DNA of 64,000 bases from contig CM034538.1 of the NCBI GenBank assembly GCA_020002185.1, positions 65,333,740 to 65,397,739 on the forward strand, given 5' to 3'. Shown here piece by piece: positions 36,301-48,300 of the stretch (its first letter is position 1; each line of letters opens with the position of its first letter). This DNA is from Paraescarpia echinospica. Its lineage: Eukaryota; Annelida; Polychaeta; Sabellida; Siboglinidae. The position numbers were made by a program, and so were the translations under genes. Below the pieces are notes generated by a model, which was given only the letters and a program-made list of their open reading frames with translations, was not told the origin of the DNA and did no database searches.

Positions 36301-39300
36301 CAAGGGAAAGGTACTATGTGCATGTGTGACACCAGCCTACCTGTATGGCCTAGAGACTATAGCAATGACAGAGAAACAACAGGAGAGGGTACAAGTGTGC
36401 GAAAACGACTAGGTCAGGAGAATTACGGGGGTAAAGAGAATAGATAAGCGAAGAGTGGAAGAGCTGAGGGAGGATGTTGGTGTGAAAGAAAGTTTCAAGA
36501 AGAAGTTGGTGAGAAGTCGGTTGAACAGGGCAGGACATGTGGAGCAAATGGGAGAAGAAAGGATGGCAAAGAAAGGAGATGCCCGGAGAGTGGAGGGAAA
36601 AAGAAGACGAGGGCGACCGAGACTGAGGTGGGAAGATTGCATGCAGACAATTGAAGGGATGGAAAGAGGAATGGAGGAAAAGATTGAGGAGAATGGAGAA
36701 GGGTGGTAGAGAAAGTAGTGCAAGCGCAATGAGGAGGTAGAGAAAGAAAAGAAAATGTCGATGTATCCAAGCCAGCCTCACCCCTGAAGACAGGGAACTA
36801 CGACGAGAACAACAACTGGCATTACTCAAAACAAACACTTCTGCACATTTGTTATCTTTTTCACCCAAATGAAAACTCAAACTGGGTATTTTTTGTCATA
36901 AAATACATTTTCAGAAGCTATTTTAAACTTAACAGTCACACAAGGATCATCAGGCAATACCAACCATTGTCATGTGAACTTCTAGTTACTATGAGCCTAG
37001 ACTTTTTACTTCAGTGCAAATTCAACTGTTATTGAGAATAAAGAAATATGTCAAGTTGTCAACAAACTAGTTCAACTTTTTTCAGGACCCTTCAAGCTGG
37101 TCTAACGGAGACATAATTGAGGATATAAATAAAAACCACTGTCAGTGCCACATATTTCTGTCATGACTATAAAAACAAAATAAATAATTAAACTAAAGAA
37201 ATTATTTAAAAACTGTTATAGATGAATACTGATGTAATTATAGTCACACAAGATATCTAACAACCCTTGGTGATTCAGAACACACAACATTCAAACACCT
37301 TACCTGTCAGAAGCTGTATCCACAAGATAGCATAATAAATACAAGAGAGAGTCAAAATTAGTTGTCTATTACCATATTTTACAGCAGTGTAACAAACCTA
37401 TCAAATTATTTAACACAGACAAAGTGTTACTGGTTTAGTTGCACATGAGATGCCAACTTCCAACAAATCCAGTCATTTATAAATAAACTGAAATATTTAG
37501 TAAGCATGCAGTGGCGATTGAACATTATTATATTAAGACACCATTCATAGCCACAATAAACATATGTTTAAAGGCAAAATACTGGTTGTTTTCATACAAA
37601 TGAGGGAGGTCAACTTATGATGCATGCTAGCAAACTGAAGGTTGCCAGTCTTGTGGAGCCACCTCGTGGATAATGATACTATTACCACATGTGGTGCCAC
37701 CTACTGGATACATTTGATAGCACAATTTAAATAATTCCAAGCTGTGACACTTGCTCACCGTTCTGGTCAACCTTGCCCTTGGCCAGGAGGATGTAGTGGT
37801 CGTCGTCGAGGTTGACGAGGTTCTTGTTGCCAGGGATGTAGCGGTCCCGCCAGAACTTACAGCGCAGACGCCGGCCGGACCGTGACCCGACAATGTTCGA
37901 CAGACCATTGTAACGATCCAACTACACAAGTCAAACAAAACATTAACATATGCAATGAAGCAGTTTAGTTGAATAAAAAGAATAACACAATAAAATTAAG
38001 ATGTTTACTATTAAAAGTCAGTTTCTAAGATTATCTGGTTGCCATATTGCAATTTGAGTACTATGCCTTACATGACTTTCTTTTTAAAGAGACAATACAC
38101 TGGCCATTTTGTCAAGATGAGTAGTTTTTAAGATGACGGTTATTAAAATCTGACATTTCATTAATCCTGACGAGCCTGTAGCATTAAAATAGTGCAGTGA
38201 AACAGCTAAATATTAAGCTAATTAGTTCTTGCAATATAACATTTCATAGCCACTCAAAGGAGTTTTTCTGAGACAAATTTAGAAATTTTTTGATAACAAT
38301 CTCAAGTGACAATGTGTTGTAAAACAGAAGGTCGACTTACCTGGTTTGTCAATTGGTTGGACTTTCCGCCACCATTGCGTGACAAGCGAACCTCAACGGG
38401 GGTCTGATGTAGCAAGTTACGTGTCTCATTCCACACACACTCAATGACATCATCGTGGCCCTGCAACAAGCATTTGTAATAACTAATGCTGTTGTTTGTC
38501 CAACAGGGAGGGCAGAAGTATTACTAAACAATTATAATTAGACAAACCTGTTGCAATGTGCATTTAGTTTCTATGTATATCACACATAAAGTGCAAATGA
38601 GCATTAATCTTGACTTAAATGACCATGTTAATGTTGGCCCTGTCTTCTTAATGTGGGACATTTATAAAGGAAGAACTAAGCATGACCCCCCTCCAGCACT
38701 ACATGAAGTGACCCCCTCAGTGCCAGCACTACATGCAATGACCCCCCCACAGTGACAGAACTACATGCAGTGACCCCCCCTCAGTGTCAGTATACTTTGG
38801 CAGAGAATAAATGTTCTAAAAAGGCTGACAATCTGAATGAAGCTTCATAAAACCAGCACTCATTGTGACCGCAGCATCAAGGCAAAGCTGGTCAGTTAAT
38901 ATTGAGTGTTGGAAACAACTAGAATCTACCTCACATTACGACACGGATGAATGAAAATATTGGTAAATTTAAAGGAACAGCTGAACATGTTCTACACTAC
39001 TAGCTGGGTTACCTTGGATTTGCACAACAACAAAAGGCAGCCACCTCAAGATCAAACAGATTAAACTGCCCATATATAGCTACACTGTTTATATAATGCC
39101 ACACTGGCGTTTGTTTGGCAACCCTGCCAGAAATGGCATGCGCTCAACACATTGGACACCACTGTGATCAACAACGGCAGGCCTGATATTCTGTTTGCAC
39201 CCAAAATCCTCATTCCACCTGGGCTCCTATGAGTGAAATTAAAAACCTTCTCAATCCACAAACCACACTAATGGGTCCACTAGCGCACCTACAAAATTCC

Positions 39301-42300
39301 AGTCTCACACATGTGAAACTGATGGAGATATCCTTGCACATAGACAGAACAACAGACCTACATTCTATTTTTAAATACAGAAATCCGAAATTTTACCCCA
39401 ACAATAAATGAGCTGCACAAAATATTTCCTTCAGCCAACATTTGTGTCTATTTACCATCTTCTTGTCGCTCGAGAATCCGACGGCGACCCAGCCTTCTGT
39501 GGCAGCGGCCAGCTCAAACTCGACCTTGTCGCCGTGGATACGCCACGTGACTATGGCGTCACACACTGGCTCCTTGCAGTCGGCAGGGTTACGGTAACAA
39601 CCCTTTGTTTTGCCGCAGCTTTCTGTCTCAATGACAAACTTCGGTGACGGAGGCTGAAAGAAATCATGTGGCATGATGACAATCCATCAACGATTGTGAC
39701 AACTGGTCTAACATTTATATGAAATACAGAACAAAATTAGGAATAATGTAAGATTTTAACCATTTTTGGTGGAGTGTTGTGTCTGGTGGTGCTATCTACT
39801 GACTCAAATTACCGGTGGTGCAAAATCCGACTTTCAAAATAATGCCATTAAGTAAAGTTGTTAAATAATTTTCACCAATTTGATTATTACTGACAATAAA
39901 CCAGTCAGATCTCCGTCAGACCTCCATAGATGGATTTGTACTATAAACATTATTTTGTAGTGACATTTGCAAGAAACTTCCAAATCTGTACAACTATAAA
40001 AAAAAAGGAATTTTGTAAAACAAATATACGAATTGGAATAATTTTTTGGAAGTATATGAAACGAAAGGAACATTGGGCTTCACGTTGTGAGGGTAATTTG
40101 TGTAGAAACAAAATGAGTCGGATGTCAGCGGACTTGATTTTGAGAAAACACTGTTTGCTCTGTGATTTTTGACGATTTTGACTTTTTGTCTCCAAATGAT
40201 ACTTTAATGTCTTTTTTATTGATTGGCAATGGTTTTTCTCACTTATATTAACATTTAGTACCTATTAGAACTTTTAAGAAAGAGTATGTAACATTTTTGT
40301 ATGAATTCTGTAAAACAAAAGCGCTAAGTCACACTTGTTCGCGTTGCATTTTTGGGGATATCCCTCAATGGAAGGCAGACATATTAGGTACTACGGGAAA
40401 GCCCAGCGTGTTTACTTTCCATATATGGCATGGGAATTCCTCGTTTACGTCAACTTTAGCCAATAGTAGCGCCTGACACAGAGGCCTATCTGTAAACAAA
40501 AGTCGGTTGCCAATGGCCACATGACTGAAACAGATCCTCTCATTGGCTAAATATACGTGCGCAAGCACAGAGTGCCCTTTATTGACCTCGCTAACTGTAA
40601 ACAACTTATGGTGGTGATGGGTCTGTCGTTAGGAAACATTCCTAATTGCTCAGATACTGTTACTATAATCTCAGTAAACAGTTTATGAAATATATATTCA
40701 ACAATAAGCGTGACTTGCGAGTGTATTTTGAATGTATTGAATAAAGGAATAGAAGCAAAATGGCCGAATTTGGAATGACAACACAGGCGTGGCGATGTTC
40801 GGTCACTCGCTGTAGCCTTCAATGTCGGGACCTGGCCCTTGTAGACGGATTCATAAAGCCACGAAGCTTAGGTGTTATAATTATCTGTATATTCATTACT
40901 GCATTAGCAAATATATAAAATTTCATTACGTTCAACTGTGTCGATGTTGTGTTATATTGTTGCTCGGTTATTATAAGGCAATTGTGCGTGCAGAGATTAC
41001 GTAATGTTATAAACTTATTTTACAATACTTATATACAGTGTTTTTGGTCATAATATTATTATTAGATCACGTATTTGGTTCATATCTACATTATGTATGG
41101 AAAATACCATTAGACAACACTGTGCAAAATTTCAGAGAAATCTATTATGTGTAACTAAGGTAATTTGAAGAAAACATGTCAACACGTACATGAACTTCAA
41201 CTGCATTTTTCTCAGTTTGACCGTTTCTACCCGTCATGTTCATTGAGGCATAACTTTGGCTGTGGGTGAGCTGGCCCAGCTAGACCACTGGAAAGCTTAA
41301 CATATCTTCTTTCCAATGGTGTGGATAACAAAATTTTTTGACATTTGACTAATTTTGTCACAAATTGACACATTTGGTCCAAAAAAGAAAAAAATGGGTC
41401 AAGTGGCCCTGAAGTCCTTTGGACTAATACGTCTATATGTGACCCCGGCTGACCAAATGAGTGACAAGTCGGAAAAATTGTAACATTGTTTTCTTACATC
41501 CTTGTAAAGGTTTGGTAGAGTGCTTTACACGGTTTCAAAAAATATGACTGCTAAAAAAATTGGCAAAGTTATGGAGCATTGAACATGGTAGGGATCAAAA
41601 AGTGAAAATGAAGAAAATGGCTGTTGAAGTTTTACATTATATATGCAAATGGATTGCATGGAAATATTACATGCACAACATTCAAATGTGGCACACAGTA
41701 TGTAATATGTATGTTATGTTGCAATGATACACTGGAAGTACAAATGTGCTGCTACAAAGACTTATCAAGTTATGCCAGATTATGTCTTCATGTGTAAAAC
41801 TAAGAGGACAGATTATTTGAGAGCAAAAGGTAGACTCACTGTCTGACACAGTTTAAAACCTACAGGCAACTGTCCAGTTTAACAGGGGTCTAGTGGCTTA
41901 ATGCTGTCTGTTGACACAAGCTACTGCCAGTGACCAATTACAGATTAGTCACAGCTTCCATCAAACAATAGCAGGCAGAGAATCTTAGCTCCACAGCTGG
42001 GTGTAATACACAACCAGAGCCACCACTGATTCATGGTCAAGTAGATTAGCTCAATGCACCAACTAAGACAATACACAACACTGTGAGTGACAGTGTCCTC
42101 ATTGCTGAATAGATCAATTAAACCTGCCAAGTGGATGACATTCTGCACAAGTGTTCATTAATCCTTAGTGATTGTTCAGAACACCAGACTGACCACATAC
42201 CTAAACAAAGCGAATGTAATAGGTGAAGAACAGGCAGTGTTCAAATAGGGGTATTGGTTGAATTGTATTTGTCTCGACTCAAAAGGCTTTATTGTGTCTT

Positions 42301-45300
42301 CATCGATTATAAGAAAGCATTTGATTTAGTAGACCGGTCCTCCCTGTGGTCTAAGATAATTTCATGCGGTATTAATGGTATTGTGTTGAAAGTTGTATAC
42401 AACATGTACAAAAATGCTAAATCATGTATAAATGAGGGCCAGGCTGTGTCAGCCTTCTTCTCGTGTGTAGAGGTATGGCAAGGAGAAAACTTGTGTCCTT
42501 TGTTATTTGCTATTTACCTGAATACTTTTGAACACTGTTAGTCACAATTATAACGGACTTGACATGGCAGCTGGTTAAATTTACATATATAGTGTATAGC
42601 GGAACTCTTCTAATGGTTGACATTTGGTTGTTTCAGGTGTCAACTATATTGTGAATCTGTAATTATTAGTCTATATTGATACAATTGATTTATACAGTAC
42701 CATGTCTACACAAGGCATGGCAAGTGTAAACAGAACAGTAGAATGCATTTGATATCAATAAAGTGTAGGATATATCACTCTATAGTTGTCCAGAATATTA
42801 ATTTTCTATGTTTGTCACCTACAGGTGACAGAATATTAATTTTCTATGTTTGTCACCTACAGGTTTATACAGACAATACATCTTTAACCAATAGACACCA
42901 CAGTCACACCATTTTATAATAATTAAATGAACATCAAAATAAACACAACTTGCAATTATAGAAAATCAATAGTTTTGAAGATACAGTTTAAAAATGTTAG
43001 GCAACGGTTCAGTCTAACAGGGGTCAAGTGTGTCTACTCTGCCTGAGTGCTGTGACCAATTAAAGATTAGTCAAGGTCTCAATGGCCTAGGCTGTAGAGA
43101 TTAGTCAAAGCTTTTGACTTTGTGGCACATTACACAACATCTACTGTTGGGGGTGGTCTCAAGGGCCCTTCTCAAAACCACATCACTAGATAATGTAAAC
43201 CTTTTGCACTTTGGGGGCCCCTTAGGTGCCCTTAGAATGATTCAATCAAATACAGATTTCTTGTATATAGGGGCAGCACCCTAAGACATATCTATGCAAA
43301 ATTTAAAAAAAGTTGCTGAACAGTTTTTGAAAAAATAGGACAATTGTTACATTTTTACCAGTTTTGGGGTCCTTGGAGGCCCTAGGGAGCCCTTAAAATG
43401 ATTCAATCAAATACAGATTTCTCATGCATAGTGGCAGTGCCCCAAGATATGTCTATGCAAAATTAGAGAAAAAGTTGCTGAACGGTTTCTGAGATACGGC
43501 AGCTAACGGCGGACGCAGAGTGATGGCAATAGTCCCTTGGACCTTCGGCCAAAGGACTAAAAACAATCACACTTACTGGTGTGGAGATGACCGGGGCGTA
43601 GGGGGCAGTCGGGTCAACAACCACAGGAGACTTGATAATCCAGTACTCGTTGCGATCGCCAACGACCGATGCTCTGCAATTGAACAAAATATTAGTGCAG
43701 TTTATCAAGAGTATATACCTAGACTGTGGATGAAGGATACTCTGATAGTATTATGGAGTAGCGAATAACCAAATATCCAGTCCCGATCCTGAATTTAATC
43801 ATCCCATGTATGGCCATGGACGCAGTTTATTCAAAACTATGAATCAGTGAATGACCCCAAAGATTATTTATGTCAGATTGAGACATAAAACACAGACAGT
43901 ATTTATTTTGACCATGATAAGCATTTAAAAATACAATATACTCGTTATAGTAAGGCCAGAGATGCTCCCATCAAAACAATTATATGTCGCTATCATGGGA
44001 GCCACCCTACTAATGTAATATATTTAATTCTATGTTTATTAGATTATCACATGATCAACTACACATGCATACATATATATGTGTATACATAGCATATATA
44101 TATATATATAAATTATTTTAAACAAACGCTCAGTTATGTCTGATATAGGAATTACAAATATACAGTTAGGAATATGACAACAGGATTCGTAATTCTTGAT
44201 AAAGTATTTTTTGTATATACATGTGGAAAAACCATATAAGATGTGTGTAAGAATTTGATCAAGGATGATATTTGGAGCATTGTTAACAGTTTGTACAATG
44301 TTGTATCTGATGTATTTGTTTGCATATTGATGATTAACTCTGAGAATAAATCAGTTGTTTTTACCACATGTGTCATACTGGTAAATTTCAGTGCTGTATG
44401 TGTATGGAATAAAACTGAAGTATTCTGGCAGAAGCTTGTTCATTATTCTATATTATAAAACAGTCCGTTCTCTGTTTGTATGTGCACCCACATCTCCGTC
44501 AGTTTTGCATTTATCGGGCTCAATATTTCAAAAGGCTGTATGTGGAGTTCCAGCCGCAGAATTTAATGTTTTCTATATCATTGTAAAGATAATTATGCCA
44601 TCTATAAATATGTCGCTAGATGTATGGAGAAATTTTGAATACTTTTAAAGTTATTGACGTTTGAAAATCCTCAGCATTTAACAGCCACAAAATTTAATGT
44701 CTTTCTATATCATTGTACATGTAATTATTCCATATACAAATGTGTAACTGGGTGTATACAGACACATGCATCTGTTTTTATGTTATTAACGTTACAAAAT
44801 CCCGGATACATCAGTTACATGGGTGAGCGCATGCGATTTCTCGCACAAGGTTGTCCTAACAACTAGGCCAGTAACCAGTTACAATTTATTAATGTGGGTA
44901 GGCAGGAAACATTTGTGATGGGTTTGGGGTCTGGAACTCAAATGTTGGGCATTTGAGGTTTGCTCTATTTTCAGTGTTCATAATTATGCCAACAATACTT
45001 TTTTTTAGATTTCAATGTAACTGATTTGAGGATGTATATGAATGTCTTTTTTCCCCGGGCAATGCAGGGTAACTCAGCTAGTTTATCATAAAATTTAAGT
45101 TGTATGAGTTTATAAATTTCACCCACCTTTAGAAATTTACATTCTTTGAAGATGGGATCTGTGTGAGAGTTGTATTTACTTGAATACAACTCTGTAGCAC
45201 CGTGGTGTAGTGATTAGAGATTCGGACACTCGACTAAGAAAATCCAGGTTCGAAACCTGTGCGGCGGTGTCGAACCTTGGGCAAGTTCGTTCACTATATG

Positions 45301-48300
45301 TTGCTCCAGTTCACTCAGCTGTATGAATGAGTACCTTGCTATAGACAGTGGTGGATATTTGTGTACGAATAGTCTTCGCGCATTAATTGCAGCGTGGCTG
45401 GATGCTTCCCAGAGAAGTCGAGATGGTGTTCGACTGAACAGGTCTGCCAGGGAGTAAAGTGTAAAACGCTTTGAGCAGTCCTGAGTCCTGACTGGATACG
45501 GTGCTATATAAGAACTTACCTTTACTTGAAGTAACTATTCATACTGCCTTCTTCTGGAGTTTAAAAATGCGATGGGCTTGATGATCTCAAACTAACATGA
45601 CATAATTAATCTTGGGAAGAATGAGCGAATTATACATTATAGATAATAGATTTTTACGTAATACATGTTTAAGTTTATTTAAAATTCCAATTATTTTATT
45701 TATTTTATTCGCTGTTTTGTTGATATGGCTGTCCCAGTTTAGGTGTTTATTAAAAAAATATTGAATCAATCAATAAAAATTATGTGAATCAAAAATCAAT
45801 AAAATAATTTGAATTTTAAATAAAATTAAACATGTATTACCTAAGAATATATCTATAATGTATAATTCGCCCATTCTTCCCAAAATTAATTATATGGCAT
45901 AAGTAAGAATATAATATAAAATTTTAAAAGCCAAAATGTTTTATAGCAACACAAGTAGCACTGGTGTTTTTTGCCAATTCTCATTGCTATCCTATCGATG
46001 ATTCCTTGTGCTATCGATGACAACTGTTAATTGCTAAATATACTAATGATAGTACAGCATCATCACATCAACAATAACGATGCATCGTTAGTTTGATTGA
46101 TGGTTACACTTCTATTGTGTGTCGCACATCCGAAAACTTTCTGTGCCTTCACACACCAGGGCTGAGTTTGAAAGTTCACCACATGGCAATATCAAGACAA
46201 ATATACGGTCAGTTGCCAGGGCATTGTGACAACTGGCTGTGTGGTTGTCATCAAATTGAAGGCCTGAAATTGGCCAGTTGCTGCAATACCCTGGCAACTG
46301 GCCATGAGCTCAAAAATGAAACAATGGTTCACCAACGAATTAGCCATACCTCCTAAAATCTATAAAGTCAATGCTAACTAGCATTGCTGCATTGCCCTAA
46401 ATCTCCTGTCACAGCGGAGTGTACATTATCACCATATATAAGAGACAAACCTGAAGACAATGTGGCCTTGAGCGGGAAGTGAAGCAGTCCATGTGAAAGA
46501 AATGACAGACTTCCTTTGGATGACACCGCCCGTACGCTGACTCACTAGGCCATTCTGTAAGACACACATAGTTGGTCAATACAACATTGAAGACTCCTGT
46601 TGTTAGCAGTAATGTAACAGACTTGCATAGTGCCTATTTGCTAGTATATCATCAGGAACATGCACTAAGACGGATAATAAACAATTTAATCATTAGGAAA
46701 ATATTATTAATTATAACCGGTAGGCCATATGAAGTGAAAGTTAGAACAAACAGTAACAACATGAAACTTGAAAGATTGAAGGACAAAATCCAGAGTATGC
46801 CAGAGACTAAAAATAATAAATAGTCTGTCAATGTGGTGTGGAAGGAGCACAACAGAATTGCTACAAACGACCATGCGGTTTGGAGGGCAATGATCGCCAA
46901 TGCCTGCGACAGACATGGCACATAAAGAAGTATCTAGAGGGTCATCATTAGACTTATGTAGGGACCCCATAATTTAGGATGTGAATGCAATTTCAAGAAT
47001 TAGTCTTGAAGTTATTTTACTAAAGGTGGCTTCTGGTGATATTAAAGCAATGGGATGTTCATTCCATATATTGGGTACAAGCTGCCTAGAGATAATTAAT
47101 AAATGCAGGAGACAAGTAAGGTGGTTGTTGTGTAGAAAGGGTGATATAGGCTATTTTAAATTAAAATGTATTCATGTTGATGCATTAATAATAAAACAAG
47201 ATCAATCATTTGTAGGCCAATTTAGATTGTAGAGTTGTTGCTTAACCATTTCAGTACTACAGCCCTGACTAACTGTGACCACTGAATACTGCATTCCCAG
47301 TTAATATGCAAGACAATGGACTACCTCACTTCAAATCAAGATTTGAGCAACAAAAATGCATTTTATGAATAGGAGTGTTATATATTTTCGGAAAGTATGA
47401 TAATCAGCGAGTTTACATTCCGTCGTCATGGTAACCAGCAATCCAAGATGGCCTCCAAGATGGCCACCAAGATTTCAACGTTTTTGCAAATGTTGAACAC
47501 AGTTGTATACTAAGTTCGCTGACATCATTACTGTGTCAATCGTAAACATCAGACAAAGATTCTTAACTACAACTATCAAATAATCTGTCTAAAACATACG
47601 GTGGTAAATTGCAAATTGAAGTACTGCCGTCCGCCATTGTAGCCACATCATTAAAAACCGTGAACAGCTAATTTATTCGCCTTGACAATCATACACAACA
47701 AGTGGCTCCACTTAGTGGATAATTATGAGTAAAAACTATTTGAATAGCAGACACTGTTAATGCAGAATAACTGGCCTGTCGTACCGAAACGTCACAGACA
47801 GTGCGGCCAGAAATCCAGCCTGCCGTACTGAAAGGGTTAATCCAAATATCCCGATAGCAGTGTATGAAAATAAAAATGTCCCAGGATGCAATGCCAGTGC
47901 ATTGCAGGTTAACCTACAACAATAAGCACTAGCCATTCCCACTTACCCCATGAATGCCAGCACAGGCAACTTCGTAGCCAGCCTTCGCAGTGAAGTAACC
48001 AATAGGTTCGGTCGTGTCCAGTGTGTTATTGTAACGTCGCGCTTGAATGAGCAGCCTGCTGAACTCAATGTTCCTATTTGCCTTCACTGTCACTGTAGCA
48101 GAAATGGAGTAATCACATCCACTTATCCAGTACTCAATCATCAACAATTTGTTTGCAATTGTACTATGTTGAGAAGGCGGAGTAAGCGTAATCATGTACG
48201 TAATTACACAGCCAAATTAATCATCAGGTCTTGAAATATGGACAACGATGGATACAGGATGCAGGATAGCAATAATAAGCAGTCTTCCTACTTTAAATAA

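Noticed and set aside
34476..36880. Several long minus-strand frames rich in Ser, Leu and Phe
   Set aside because: They are complements of the purine-rich plus-strand LINE coding sequence.
37305..37325. Micro-exon between FRRS1 exons 7 and 8 (an acceptor-like and a gtaag donor-like site about 10 bp apart)
   Set aside because: Exon 7 joins exon 8 in phase without it and a 10-bp insert would shift the frame.
45196..45272. Functional tRNA gene
   Set aside because: It has A and B boxes but is joined to a SINE core and tail, and the stems pair poorly.
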